64,000 bases of DNA, taken from assembly GCF_965638725.1 (NCBI RefSeq), contig NC_134949.1, forward strand, positions 122,944,294-123,008,293, read 5' to 3'. The notes beneath the pieces are model-generated. The model searched no databases and was not told the DNA's origin. It saw only the letters and a list, made by a program, of their open reading frames with translations. A program made the translations under genes and the position numbers. The first letter of the stretch is position 1, and each line of letters opens with the position of its first letter. Origin of the DNA: Aptenodytes patagonicus (lineage: Eukaryota > Chordata > Aves > Sphenisciformes > Spheniscidae). Positions 25,700 to 37,103 of the stretch are shown in pieces.

Positions 25700-27339
25700 C
25701 ATATTTTTTAGCATTTTTTAAATCCAGAAGCAGATCTGGATGTTCCCACCTCAGAATAACTGTGAATTAGTGGTCAAAAGTGCTGATTTAGATCCAAACT
25801 GTATGACTTAAGCCCATCTTAAAAATAACTTGAAAATGTACAGTAAAATATCAAAATCTCCATCTATTGAGTGAACAATGTGTTTGGTATGAATCATAGG
25901 AGGTAACCTATACCTACACACATTCATTCCAAACTATTTTTTTAATGATCTGGATCCCATTTTTATTTCATTATTCACTGGCAGCAAAGATTGACTCATG
26001 GCCTTCTGACAAAGCCTGTTTCATAGCAGAAGAGCTGCTAAACTAGCAGCCTCATCTAGGAGCATGTCCTGGTTGTCCAGGGCAGCTTCCAGAGGTTCAT
26101 CATCTGTCCTCAAGTCCATAGCTGGCAAAGCTGTCTCTGCTGCTGCTCCTTGGTTCTCCAGAGCAATCTGTCTACCTGGGATGCAAGCTGGGTGATGGAG
26201 GCGCTGGTTACATCCCATCAGCCAGGGCTCAGTGTAAACCACTGAGATCCTGCCTTGTGGCTTTCAGAGGAGGGATTTCTACAACCGGCTATCAAGGCTG
26301 TCCCAGTGCTATGCTTCCTTAGGGTTTCCCATGTTGGGTACTGGTTTCCACTGGCTGGGAAATGGGTTTTCAAGATGGTTTATCTTCTCCTGTGCTGCTG
26401 AAGTATCACAATGCTGGCTCTCAGGGAACGATTAGAAGCAGAACCGGTGACACTTCTATTATTAAAACGTGCTTGCTTTTGTAAGACTCTGGGCTTAGCT
26501 CCTATTCATGTTGCCAGACTTAAATCGCTTAAGCTAAAAGTTCCCATGCTGGCTATCGTGTGGGCTTGTTTCTTTTTAGAAAGTTTTGGCTGAAACACTT
26601 CAGCCATGTCTGACGCTGCATTTCCAGTAATTTTGTTTTGCTTGTGTTAAAAAGAAATGAAAAAGAAAAGGGCTTCTTTTGTTGGGAAGCTTTGGCTTGT
26701 TTTGTAGACTGGTCCTGAGATGCGACACAGCAGCTGCTGTCATGCCCCAGATGTGCCTTTTGCTGGCATAGTAATAAGCCTTTGAATAATCTCAGTCCAT
26801 GTGTGCTGGGGAAGGCTTGTCAGGTCCCAGCACTGCCATCTGGTGAGCCTCTCCCCACCCAGCATGCCCCCTTTCCCCCCACCTCCCCGGGTGGCCTGTG
26901 GGTGTCTGCCAGCTCCCCCGCTCCTGTCATGGGTGTGCTCCACACCCAGGCTGTGGGACTTTCCTTACCCTCGGGGCCCGCAGGCTGGTACAGCGCAGAT
27001 AATGTGCTGCACCGAGTAGGTGGAGGCCACCGGGGCCCGGCGCTATGGCCATGCTACGGTCACGGAGAGGCCCTTTTGGCAAGGTACGGTCGGAGGAGCA
27101 CCCCTGCAGAAGTTGCCCAGGTGCACCCGAGCAGCTCACCGACCCGCCCAGGCCCTGCTTCCCGCCAAAACCAGGCGGCAGCTCCCGCCTCTGGCTCGGC
27201 CCTGCTCCCGGTGGCTAGCAGATGGCTGTGAGGCTGCACAGCGAAGCTGAGGACGGGGACCTGGACTGCTTTGCCCTCAGACCTACACCTCTGGGACGTG
27301 TGGGAATTGCTTTACCTCAAAACTATTATTTTTTTGGAA
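25700..27339. other. Interval between KCNE2 and the SMIM11 CpG island
   Basis: No gene is recognisable. GC content climbs from about 26.8 kb towards the island. A minus-strand frame at 26021-26242 is acidic and leucine/alanine rich at its end but resembles nothing I know. Confidence 0.5.
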
Positions 27340-27469
27340 GAAACAGGGGGCTACTTTCTGCTCCGGCCTCAGGCAGCGGCCGGGCCACGGCGCGTTTGCG
27401 AAAGAGGTGCCCGGGGCGAGGCGAGGCAGGGGGACGCGGCCACTCTACCGGGCCCTGCCGCTGCCGCTC

Positions 27470-27483
27470 CTGGGAGATGTAGT
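27470..27483 (-). promoter_or_regulatory. ACTACANNTCCCAG promoter element (ZNF143-type)
   Basis: The plus strand reads CTGGGAGATGTAGT; its complement matches the ACTACAATTCCCAG core found in many vertebrate CpG-island promoters, with differences only in the variable middle bases. It lies about 40 bases upstream of a candidate exon-1 donor. Confidence 0.55.
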
Positions 27484-27664
27484 TTGTCGCGCCCTCCCGC
27501 CCTAAGCCATGGCCGCCCGGTGAGGTAGGAGACGCGTTTCCTGGGCCTTTCCCCACACCCCTGGTTGGCGCGGCCGCCCGCGGCGCCGGGGGGGGGGGAG
27601 GCGGGCTGACGGGGGCGGTGGGGCGCGATCCGGCAGGAGCAGGGCCGCCCCCCGCCCCGGCCCC

Positions 27665-27960
27665 GACCTGCTCTGCCTGCATTGCCGCCTGCCCTCCGGC
27701 CTGCTCCCCTGCCTGCCAGCCCCAGAACGCCCAGCTTCCCTCAGCCTTCTCCTGCCCGCCCTGCCCTTCTGCCTGTCTACCTGCCTGTCCTCCAGCCCCC
27801 CCCGCCTGCCCGCCCGCCCCCCGCCAGTCCTGGCCAGCCTACCTTCTTTTGCCTATACTCCTGCCTGTCCTGCCTGCCCGCCCTGCTTGCCTGTCGTCCT
27901 GCCCTCCCCTGGCTGCCTGCCTGCCACCCTGCCCACCGCCCTGCCTGCCTGACCCCCCCC
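27665..27960 (+). repeat. Pyrimidine-rich CCTGCC/CCCGCC low-complexity tract
   Basis: Nearly 300 bases consist of irregular CCTGCC, CTGCCTG and CCCGCCC units with few purines. It lies inside the CpG island. Long open frames across it encode only proline/cysteine/alanine repeats and are compositional artefacts. Confidence 0.8.
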
Positions 27961-28605
27961 CACAGGCCCTGCTCCCGCCCTGGCCCCTCGCACCAGCGGG
28001 TGTGGGAGGCGGCAGCAGAAGTTCCCTCGAAGTAACCTGCCGCCTCCCGGCCAGCTCTCGGACGAGGGAGCGTGAGGTTTAAAAGCTGCTGGAGACACGC
28101 TCGCTGGCTATAAACTGCAGGCAGGCCTGATTCGGCCGTCTCCCGGCGTATTGCCGCAGGGTATGATGCATGGCCGCCTGGAGGTGCGATTTACTGCATA
28201 TGAATCTGCCAAGTTTTGTTGTTTTCTTAAGAAAAAAGGAAGTAATAAAGAGGGATCTGAAGTTATCATTTGCTGAAAAAGTTTGGTTTCCTCAAGCGAG
28301 CGTGTGGGTTGCTGGCTGTGCTGGGCACTAGTGCTGCAGGAACCAGGAAAGGTGACCAGGGCAGAGCTGGGATCGGAATGGAGGCAGCAGGGGCTGCCAG
28401 CTCAGCAGACCCTCCTAGGACAAGGTGGTGGCAGCAAGCGAGGGCCTGCAGCTTGCAAGGACCCTGGGACGTGGCTGAAATAATGCCCTGGGACCCACGG
28501 TGGAACAGTCTGATGTGCTACTGACATTTTTGGTTTTGAGTTGATTTGATTTTAATCCAGCCGCCATGACTGATACATCCCATCTGCTCTGTTCTTGTTT
28601 TCCAG

Positions 28606-28667
28606 AGTTTGGAGCATGTGAGGAGCTGCCGGAGGAATCACTAATATTTTCATTTGTGCTTCCTCAG
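28606..28667 (+). other. Candidate non-coding 5' exon of SMIM11
   Basis: This 62-base segment is bounded by a good acceptor (ctgttcttgttttccag) and a good donor (CTCAG followed by GTATGA). It lies between the CpG island and the SMIM11 coding exons on the same strand. It carries in-frame stops, so it could only be untranslated. This is a splice-site argument alone. Confidence 0.35.
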
Positions 28668-28756
28668 GTATGAAGATCTTGTATGGCTTTATGTTTTTGA
28701 TGTTCCTTGAGTTGGTGTTAGTATAGGAATTTCTTTATCAGTGACACTTTTTTTCA

Positions 28757-29320
28757 GGAGCAGTGAAGTGATCGTGCTCCTGTACTCGGCACTGGTGAGG
28801 CCGCACCTCAAATACTGTGTTCAGTTTTGGGCCCCTCACTACAAGAAGGATGTTGAGGTGTTGGAGCGTGTCCAGAGAAGGGCAACGAGGCTGGTGAAGG
28901 GTCTGGAGAACAAGTCTTATGAGGAGCGGCTGAGGGAACTGGGGTTGTTTAGCCTGGAGAAAAGGAGGCTGAGGGGAGACCTCATCGCTCTCTACAACTA
29001 CCTGAAAGGAGGTTGTAGCGAGGTGGGTGTCGGTCTCTTCCCCCAAGTAACAAGCGATAGGACGAGAGGAAATGGCCTCAAGTTGCACCAGGGGAGGTTT
29101 AGATTGGGCATGAGGAAAAATTTCTTCACTGAAAGGGTTCTCAAGCATTGGAACGGGCTGCCCAGGGAAGTGGTTGAGTCACCATCCCTGGAAGTATTTA
29201 AAGGACGTGTAGATGAGGCGCTTGGGGACATGGTTTAGTGGGCATGGTGGTGTTGGGTTGACGGTTGGACTCGATGATCTTAGAGGTCTTTTCCAATCTT
29301 AATGATTCTATGATTCTATG
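28757..29320 (+). mobile_element. 5'-truncated CR1 LINE, 3' end with intact tail
   Basis: The reading frame at 28741-29238 encodes the C-terminal end of the CR1 ORF2 reverse transcriptase protein (for example [13 protein letters not shown], then [19 protein letters not shown], and [12 protein letters not shown]-like residues) with no internal stop, ending at the usual GDMV-type terminus. It is followed by the CR1 3' UTR (ttggactcgatgatcttaga) and two copies of the ATTCTATG-type octamer at 29303-29320. The element lacks its 5' part, as most CR1 copies do. The undamaged frame implies a comparatively young copy. It lies in the SMIM11 transcription unit in sense orientation, 90 bases after the candidate exon at 28606-28667. 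Confidence 0.95.
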
Positions 29321-32300
29321 ACACCAGTATAAACTGAGTGATTACACAGGTCTTTTTATGGAGTGATGTCTTGGCCTACCTACACATATAGGCTGTAAAT
29401 CTGCACAGGTCTGAGTGCTTCTGACTTTATATAACTGCTGCATCTTGTGGCAGTGGTTTGTGATGGATTCTTAGTGCAGCAGCTCTGGCTTACAGTTGCT
29501 TCCACTGTGTTTCTCTGCAGCCTTTGGGCTTTGCCATATTACTGTGTTTTCCCATGACCTAGTAGTACTTTTGTTTTGAGGAGGCTTGTCTTGCAGATGG
29601 TAAGCTTGATGCATGATGCAGCAGGTCACGTGTAGTGGTGAGTCCTCCAGTGACTGTCCAGGTGGGAAGCATGCGTTTTGCTTCCTGAAATATGTGCATT
29701 AAAGAAAGCAGTAACAAGAGACAAGTGGAATGAAATCCCTTTTCTAGCTCAGGACATACTCAGCCATCACTCCATTTTAAATGCAGTCATAAAACCCTAG
29801 TAACTCACTGCTTTCCGAGGCTGGTGACTTTTATAGCTTTTCACAAAGTGGATAAAATGGAGATGCTCAGAAATCCCCAGCAGACAAAAGAGTATCTTGA
29901 GTCCCATTTTGTTGAGTAGATGGAATTATTGGCAGGCTGACTGAGACTTTCAGCCAAGACAACTCAAGTGGGTTTGTGAGCACCCAGATGCCTGTGTGGA
30001 CGTTTTCTGGTGCGTGCAGGCCAGTCAATACTCTGCTGCTGCATAAGCAAACAATGGTGTGGGTGGCTGGGCAGTGATGTGGTTGCTGTGGTGGACTGGA
30101 GCTGTAATTCAGTGGCTGAGAGACCTGGATTCAATTCTGTGCTCCACCACAGACTTCCCATCCGACTGGGGCCCACCTCCTTTGTCTGGGGTGGTCTGCG
30201 TTGCACAACGCAGCGTTGTGCAGACATCCTGGGGCTGGTATCAGCTGAAGTCTAGCTCTGGGACTTGGTGCAGCCCTCCCTGAGAGCTCTTTAGCCCTGC
30301 TGAGGACACGAGCCTCTAGGGCTGAGTTGGTGACTCTCTCCGCCTGCTCTGGACCCAGAAGACCTCACAGCATTTGGGGCTAACAGAGGACTGCTAGTAC
30401 AGCGCTGAGGTGTGCGGTACGGGCAGACCCTCTCTTCCTTTCCCAGCTGCAGTAGTTTGATCTGCTTCACAGAGGAGGTCTGAGTGTAAATAGGCTAGTG
30501 ATTGCGAGGCGCAGTCACGGTGAAGAAGGCCACCAATATGTGTGAGAGTGATAGCATTTTGTCCCTACCCTGCACAGGAGTCTACAAGTACGTGATGGAT
30601 AGCCTTACGGAGCGTCTGTCACGCCGTCTCCGGCAGGGCTTCAGGCAGAGCCTAGTGCTCCCGTTTCTTTCTCACGTGGCTCAACATGAGACCTCCTTAT
30701 TGTGAGTGAAGGTAATAGTGACCTTCCGTGGGGCCCGTCTCCGTTCCCAGTAGCACTGTGTTTGTTAGGGAAGCCTGCATTTTGCTGGGGAACGAACAAT
30801 GCCTGACTGTGTGTGTATTCTGAACCCCTATCTGTGCCTTATCTGCCTCTGAAAAGGCAAACATGAAACTTCAGCTGTTCAGTTGCCTGCACACTTTTAA
30901 GATATCATAACCTTGAAAGTACAGTGTCTGAGCCTTTTGCTTTTGAATTGATGACCTCAGTGCTAACAAATTGTTTTTTTCAAATGTGAAATGAATCCTG
31001 CCTTTTTCTCTCCTCTTCCCACTTTCTTCTCCCTGTCCCGTGCCCCAGCTCCACCCATTTTTTTTCTGTCCTGGGGTTTCAGCTGTATTTAATAAGGTCT
31101 GGATCAAAATGGAGACTGGAAGAGTCAAGAAGTGAAACGGGGAGATGTGCTTGACCACCAGAGGCTGGTGGCACAGCATGTGGGAGTGCAACATGGAGAG
31201 AGCGGTGGCTTCCCCACTCAGTTCCAACCGCAGAAGACACTGAGGACAGACCATCAAAAGTGTCAGCTCTCACAGGAAACATTTTGGATAAAAACACCAC
31301 TCTTCAGAACAAAGGGAGAATTTCTTTACTTCCTGTCCTTTGTGACTTCAGTGCAGCTACTCCTGGTGGATACACAGTTGAGGCAGATTCAGGCTCATGT
31401 CTCAGCAGAGCGGAAATATTACAGAAGCATTGCGCTGAATGCCTAAATAATCAACTCACAACCAAGAGCACTCGCAGGAGTGCACACTGTGATACACATG
31501 ATACACTGCTTCTTGCTGGTGGGACAGTACCCTGCAATCAGACCCCACAGATGGGCTCACATAACGTTTGCTGAGTCTAAAACTTTTTCTGTATACAAAA
31601 AATCACTAAAGCCCCATTTTCAGCATCATATGCCAGATGCTAGCCTGTCTTTGAATGGCTGAATTCTTGCCTTTTTACAATATCTTGCAAAATTGATTCT
31701 GACTGAAGCACAGAATTTACAGCAATTTAGGAGAAGAGTGAAGACTGTGTCTGATGAAGCCCCCACCCAAGTCAGCATTTTGAGATGAGGACAGCCCAGT
31801 TGGGCAGTGCAGTCCCTTCAGATCAGGCCAGACTTGTGTAACTTGGGTTTCATTGAGAAGCCTGTAGCCATCTGAACTGTGCACTGAGAACGAGATTCTG
31901 CTCTGATGTGGGATTTTTGCTGTGACCATCTGGCAGGGGACTTCAAATCTCAATGGTCGCTGAAATTCTGGAGGAAACATCAGAAGTTAAAATGCCTTTT
32001 TTTTGGAGGTGAGGTACTACTGACTCATTAGTTCACAGCTGCCCTGACATTTTATCAACAGGAGAAGGGAGCTGCACAACTCAGGATCAACACAGTAAAT
32101 ACTAAATGACAAACGAGTTGGCCACGCCGCTGCTTCGGTATAGTTCGATCTCGGTAACAGAGATCTCCAGTGGTGTCTTTCCATGGGGATGTTTCCAGGG
32201 TGGTCTCTGCAGGGTGAGGATTTTGCATCTGGGGGAGGAGGGGAGAAGAGGATGCCCTAGCTGGAGAAATAAGGGCATCTGTGAAGAAGCTGGCTGAGTA

Positions 32301-33184
32301 GCGCAGGAGCTGCAAGAGCATTTACTTGACTCCCTGTTTCTGAAGAAAGGTCAGCAGCAGCTATTGTGGCGTGGTGGTGATTTATTCAGTCCAGCTGCTG
32401 GTGAAGGTTTGGACTAAGCTGTAGGGCTTCCTCCTGCTTTTTGATGGTGACTCTGTTACACATACAGGAACCACCTTGAGTGGGTCAGGCAGGGGAATGT
32501 GCTTAATTTGAAATCCAGCAGCTGAAATGGTGTTAGTGCTGGTGGAGCAGCAAGCAGAGACCAGAGGGCAGTGTTGTGGCTCTGTGCTGCAGCCTTCAGT
32601 ATCCCCTAGGGCATTTGTCAGCCCCAGAGTTCAGCTCTGAAACGTATGTTGACCTCTCAGGGGATTCAGTGAGTGGTTGGTTCGCTTCTGTGTTATTATG
32701 GGCTGCGTGGAGAATTTAATTTATTAGTAAATCAGAGAGAACTGGTAAATGATATTAGGTACTAGGATTCATTAGGCATTTGGGCTCCGAACAGGGCAGC
32801 TCTTCTGGTTGCACTTCTGTCCACTATTTCTCAAACATCAGTGAGGCGGTGTGATGTGCACACGTGTCAAGCTTTCAAAAGCAGCCAGCATTGTGGTTTT
32901 GGTTGGGCAGCTGCTGGGATGTTCTGTGCACGGTGGAAGTGCAGCCTCCGCTCTGTGCAAGTGTGGCACCTGCCTGGGGCCTGTCAAACCCCTGTCCTTC
33001 AGTAGCACGGACGTTGCTCCTGTCACTCAGCTCCAAAAAGGCCCATGTAGGTCATTCCTGAACTGTGTGGCACTGGTACGCTGCCAGACACTGTGCAGCA
33101 GATGAGCTTGTCAGAGAGGTGCAGGGTGGACATGCTGAGTAGAAACAGATTGGCTAATTCTCTTTTACTTTCCATTTCTTCAAG
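29321..33184. other. Presumed SMIM11 5' intron
   Basis: This follows the CR1 element and contains only a possible MIR-like remnant near 30.1 kb. No coding exon is recognisable. Confidence 0.5.
30090..30165 (+). mobile_element. Possible MIR-like SINE remnant
   Basis: The stretch tcagtggctgagagacctgg with attcaattctgtgctccacc resembles the tRNA-derived part of MIR. It is short and diverged. Confidence 0.35.
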
Positions 33185-33279
33185 ATGCTCCTGCCCCGGT
33201 CTGTGCCTTTAGAAGTGTGACGCTCATCGGTGCTGGGAGCAGCCTGCTGCGGGACGGACAATATCATCACACAGCCAAG
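33185..33279 (+). other. SMIM11: 5' UTR part of the first SMIM11 coding exon
   Basis: A strong polypyrimidine tract and acceptor (ttttactttccatttcttcaag) end at 33184. The 95 bases up to the SMIM11 ATG would be untranslated. An ATG at 33185 opens a short upstream ORF of 11 codons that ends before the SMIM11 start. A second possible acceptor (gcctttag) ends near 33212. Confidence 0.5.
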
Positions 33280-35132
33280 ATGGTGGCATTTAACTGGAAG
33301 GTGAGGATGTTTCACATTCATAAAGCAGTGAACTTCTGCTCTTTCAAGCAGATGCATGTAAGATGTGGTTGGGTGGGTCCTGCATTTAAAGATGGTTTCC
33401 TTGCCTAGGTGAAGGTTGTTTAACCACCACACTCTGCACCTCAGGGACAGAGGAGTCGTTGTTGTTGTCCTTTCTTGCCATACGTGCTTGCACCTTGCGG
33501 GCTGGCCCTAGTACTTGCTGTTGGGGCCTCACACTTTAGACCTGGGCGCAGCGCTGGTAGGTAAGCTCTGCTCTGCTTGCCTCTGCTCCTCTTTCTGGCT
33601 TTCCTCTTTCAGGGCTTTTCTCCGGCTGCTCTTTCCTCAGCTTCTTTCGTTACTGGAGGGTATTTTCTCCACTATGTCTTTTAGCGTATTGGGGCCATAA
33701 ACACTCTGCAGGGTACATGTGTAAGGCACAGAAATGTTTGAGCGAGTACCTCATGCGTTAATGATTTTAACATGTTAAACCAAACCATTTATCAAGAAAG
33801 CAATGTTAACCCCAAGCCTTGGCTTGGCTTTTCTGGTGTTGCAGAGCTGTGGTTTAAAGAGGTTGCCACTTTTAATATGTGGGGAGATTGACAGAGGATG
33901 ATGGTTTTTTGCAAAATTCGAGGGGAGTGGCCTGATGTCAAAGGTAACGTGCAGCTTGTAGAGATTCAGTGTTCTAAAAGACCCCGCCTGAGCCTCTGAT
34001 CTGTGGACTTTAGGGGGACACACTAATGGTGTATGGATACAAGACTTTTTCTAAATTCATTACTTTGACAATGGCCAAACAGCTTTATGAGGTGTTGGAA
34101 GGCCTGCTAAGGGTACAGGGGGGTACTGGGAGGCTCGCTAAGGGGGAGCTGGCACTGTGAACCTACTGTGCACCACCGGACCAATCCTGCTGGCCAGGTG
34201 GCTCTTTGAAACAATGTGCTGGGAAGTTCATGTACCTTCAATATCCTTCTGGAATTGACATCTTTCACTGAGTGCCTGTGCTGCTCTTGTTATATTTGTA
34301 TTCTGAGTTCACAGTGTTACCCATTTGCATTTTATTTTCCACTCCATGTACACTTACAGTAGCATGCTTTTATAACATTGAAATATGTTGTGTGATTTTG
34401 GTGGTTCCAGGCATTATAAACTCCTGAAACTGAATCGTTGGAGGCTGTGGGTTTTTTTACTTTTCTTCCAGTTTAAAGGCCTCTATCTATACCTTACAGG
34501 TCTGGGCAAGTTAATTGCAAAACTACCATGGATTAAAATTTCTAGGAGCACAAAAGTGTCTTTGGGGATCACATCTGATAGCTGATATGCACAGATTCAT
34601 CGCTCATGTGAGAATTGTTCAGAAGGGTTTCCACCTTTACCTAAGATACTTGGTTCTTCCCCTTTTTCAGCTCTAGATCTTGCCAATATTCCATTTGCTG
34701 TAAAGCAAGCAAAAGCAACAAAGACCTGTTCAAAGGGGCTTCATATACAAACTTGAGTGAAGTGAACTTGTTTTTGTCCTTTTCCCTAGACGTTGATCTG
34801 CCTAGTTTAAAGTTTCCTACAGAAAAAAAAGCATGAACAGAGGAGCATTACTGTTGCTTTGAATAATGCTGTTGCTGTAGGAAGTGGTATAGCATCCCTG
34901 TAGATTTGTTTTTAATTGTCCAGGTGTTCCAGTAACTGCTTAAATATATTGTTTTGCATTTCAGGCTTTGGAGAATTTCCCATTGCTGATGTACATTTTG
35001 GCCGCTAAAACATTGATTCTTTGCTTAGCATTTGCTGGAGTAAAAATGTACCAGAGCAAAAAAATTGAAGAAAAACTGAAGAGGGAACGTGAAGAGAAAT
35101 TTAAAACAGAAGTAGAGAAGAAGGATGATTAA
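33280..35132 (+). CDS. SMIM11: SMIM11, small integral membrane protein 11 (two coding exons)
   Basis: The coding sequence is split: 33280-33300 (7 codons, ending AAG with donor GTGAGG) and 34965-35132 (55 codons plus TAA, after the acceptor ttttgcatttcag). The joined product has 62 residues; the human protein has 58. The first exon gives an FNWK sequence and the second LENFPLLMYILAAKTLILC, matching my memory of human SMIM11, where NWKVLEHVPLLLYILAAKTL is the corresponding stretch. A single membrane helix spans about residues 12-33; the remaining C-terminus is a charged, lysine- and glutamate-rich helix, probably coiled, ending KKDD. The splice phase is 0 at the junction. The second exon is too short and the first far too short for simple ORF finding. 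Its cellular role is not well defined; only the membrane topology is inferred. The gene lies downstream of KCNE2 on the same strand, as in mammals. Confidence 0.95.
33301..34964 (+). other. SMIM11 intron between the two coding exons
   Basis: The interval has a GTGAGG donor and a TTTCAG acceptor. I see no repeat or internal gene in it, apart from a T-rich and A-rich composition typical of the surrounding introns. Confidence 0.85.
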
Positions 35133-36033
35133 AGAGTCTCAGGTATAGAATTTATTCAACATCCTGGTGTTCGATAATGGCATTGACATATTAAACCCAT
35201 TATGTTTTGGCTTTGATACATTTGGATTGTGCGTTTGGATTGTGCAATTAGAACTATCACCACTATCTGAGTTCTTGTAATATTTGTCTCCTGCGATGCT
35301 TCAGTGTATTTGCACACCCATATCATGCCCATTCTTTGTAAGAGCTGCAGTTGCCACCAGAAAACTTGGCAGCCATGTTTCGTGATTTAGGAGATCTTAG
35401 CACAGTATTCCTTCTCTGCTTTTAATCTCCCCGAATTTTTATGCCCAGCCAATTGCACAGGAAATCCTGATATGTAAAGAGATGGTTAAATTGGCAGAAA
35501 GCGCACGAGAGGCATGACAGACAGGATGATGCAGTCAGACCTCTTGGCCTTAAATCACATAATTAAGATAGAAAAGAATCAGCCATTCCATATTAGTTAA
35601 ACACATGACAAGTTGTAGATAGTTTAGCTGGAAGCACCAAATCTTATGCCATGGAGCTTCCCAAGGTAACAGAAATGCTACAGGTTATGCTATGTAACAT
35701 CCCCCATATATACTTCGCTGAGAAAAACGGACATCTTTCTGCAGAAAAGAGCAAAATGAACATTACAAAATTTCTCGAGGTTTTGTGATTTCATTCCCTC
35801 TGTGCTGAATTCCTTCCCACTGTTTTCAAAGTTTAAGCAATCATTGCCTTATTGGATCGAGTCCATTAATGAAATGAGTGCTGACTAGTGCTAAGATTAT
35901 ATTCCCTGACTTGTTTGGTATGTGATTTTTGTATCAGTTTGTTTCACATCTCTCTGTTCTGCAGCAAAATGGGAATTCTATTCCTGCCTGCCCTTTGTAA
36001 GCTCCGTGGGAGTTTGATGTAATGTTACTCTTT

Positions 36034-37103
36034 ATTAAACTAAAAAACCTTACTTTCCCCTTTTGAGGTCATCACCTCATATATGAAGAGAGTTTCAGTT
36101 TTTAGATATGTTTACTAGTTTTGATTTCAAACCTATCACTGTTTTATTTTGTGCAACAGGCTTTGGAAATTGTGACTAGAAATGGGGCCCTGGAAATAAC
36201 CATGGGAATGAAGTGGTTCATTCGCATAGGAAAAACAACAAAAACAAAGGTGTTTTTCAGTCTCCTGTTTACATCAGATTGAGGACTTGTCTCTGGGCAG
36301 ACTTGTGCCATTTTAAACTCTTATTTTAAATCGGTTTAGCTAGCCACTGGAAAATGCTGTGAGAACACTTCTTTCCATTTTTGCAGAATAAGTCAGACAA
36401 GAGTAAGTTAAATGGAGTTTTATTGCTAAACAAATGAGAGATGGGCTGCCCTGCAAGTGAGCAAGCCTGCCACTTGTAATGAGCAGACCATACCGTGCTG
36501 TGTGTGCGGCGTTGGGTCCCAGGGAGTTCTGCCTGACAGAGTCCATAGCCCAAGGGATTGCTGCGCCAGGGTAACGAGCTCATCCTGCAAGGCCTCTGTG
36601 TCCAGCATGTGACGTTGACCTTGTTGAATGACTGGCATTAAAGCATCTCTGATTTTGCAGAAAATACCTTAGTTGCCCAGTCACCCAGTGTTGCCCACCA
36701 GAGGCCCAGTCCTTCCTAAATTCTGCCATCTCTCAGACTGTCAGCCGTCTTTCTATAATGGGATTGCGAGAAGGGGTGAATTCTCCTGCCCTGAAAATGT
36801 TCTCCAGTGTCAGCACCGCAGAGCTGCGATGAGCTCCGATTGCAGCGTGCCACGTGGGCAGGCAGATTTAGCCCATGTGCTGCCAGCATATCATGCCTGC
36901 TATTCTCACTGCTGTTTCCCCACCCTGCAGATTTTCTGACACTTGGCAGCTTGCATCAGATTCCTTTCCTGGGAGAACGAAGCCTTCCTGTAGATGAAGG
37001 ATGTGTCAAAGGAATAAAACCCTCAAGAGTAACATTCGCTTAAACTGTATCTCAACTTTTTATACGTACAGCAAAATATCCAAGCCTCTATTTATGCAAT
37101 AAA
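36034..37103 (+). terminator. Candidate poly(A) signals of SMIM11
   Basis: Three hexamers could end the SMIM11 3' UTR: ATTAAA at 36034-36039, AATAAA at 37013-37018 and AATAAA at 37098-37103. The last is followed by an A-rich run. The sequence alone does not tell which is used. Confidence 0.35.

Larger units (their letters stand above)
27340..28170 (+). promoter_or_regulatory. CpG island, probable SMIM11 promoter
   Basis: The segment is dense in CpG and very GC rich against AT-rich flanks, including a stretch of NotI/BssHII-like sites around 27570-27585 and a long pyrimidine tract built from CCTGCC/CCCGCC units at about 27665-27960. The motif CTGGGAGATGTAGT at 27470-27483 is the reverse complement of the ACTACANNTCCCAG promoter element bound by ZNF143-type factors. 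A start-like ATGGCCGCCCG followed directly by a donor (GTGAGG at 27520) looks like the end of a first exon; the reading frame from that ATG would make only a short upstream ORF. A TATAAA at 28109-28114 near the downstream edge is a weaker alternative core promoter. Its position, about 5 kb upstream of the SMIM11 coding exons and on the same strand, makes it the likely promoter of that gene (inference). Confidence 0.75.

Noticed and set aside
26021-26242. Minus-strand frame with an acidic LEAALDNQDMLLDEAA-like end
   Set aside because: A second frame over the same bases looks equally protein-like; no family recognised and no splice or promoter support.
27618-28082. Long proline/cysteine-rich frames on the plus strand of the CpG island
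   Set aside because: They arise from the CCTGCC low-complexity tract; overlapping frames show the same composition.
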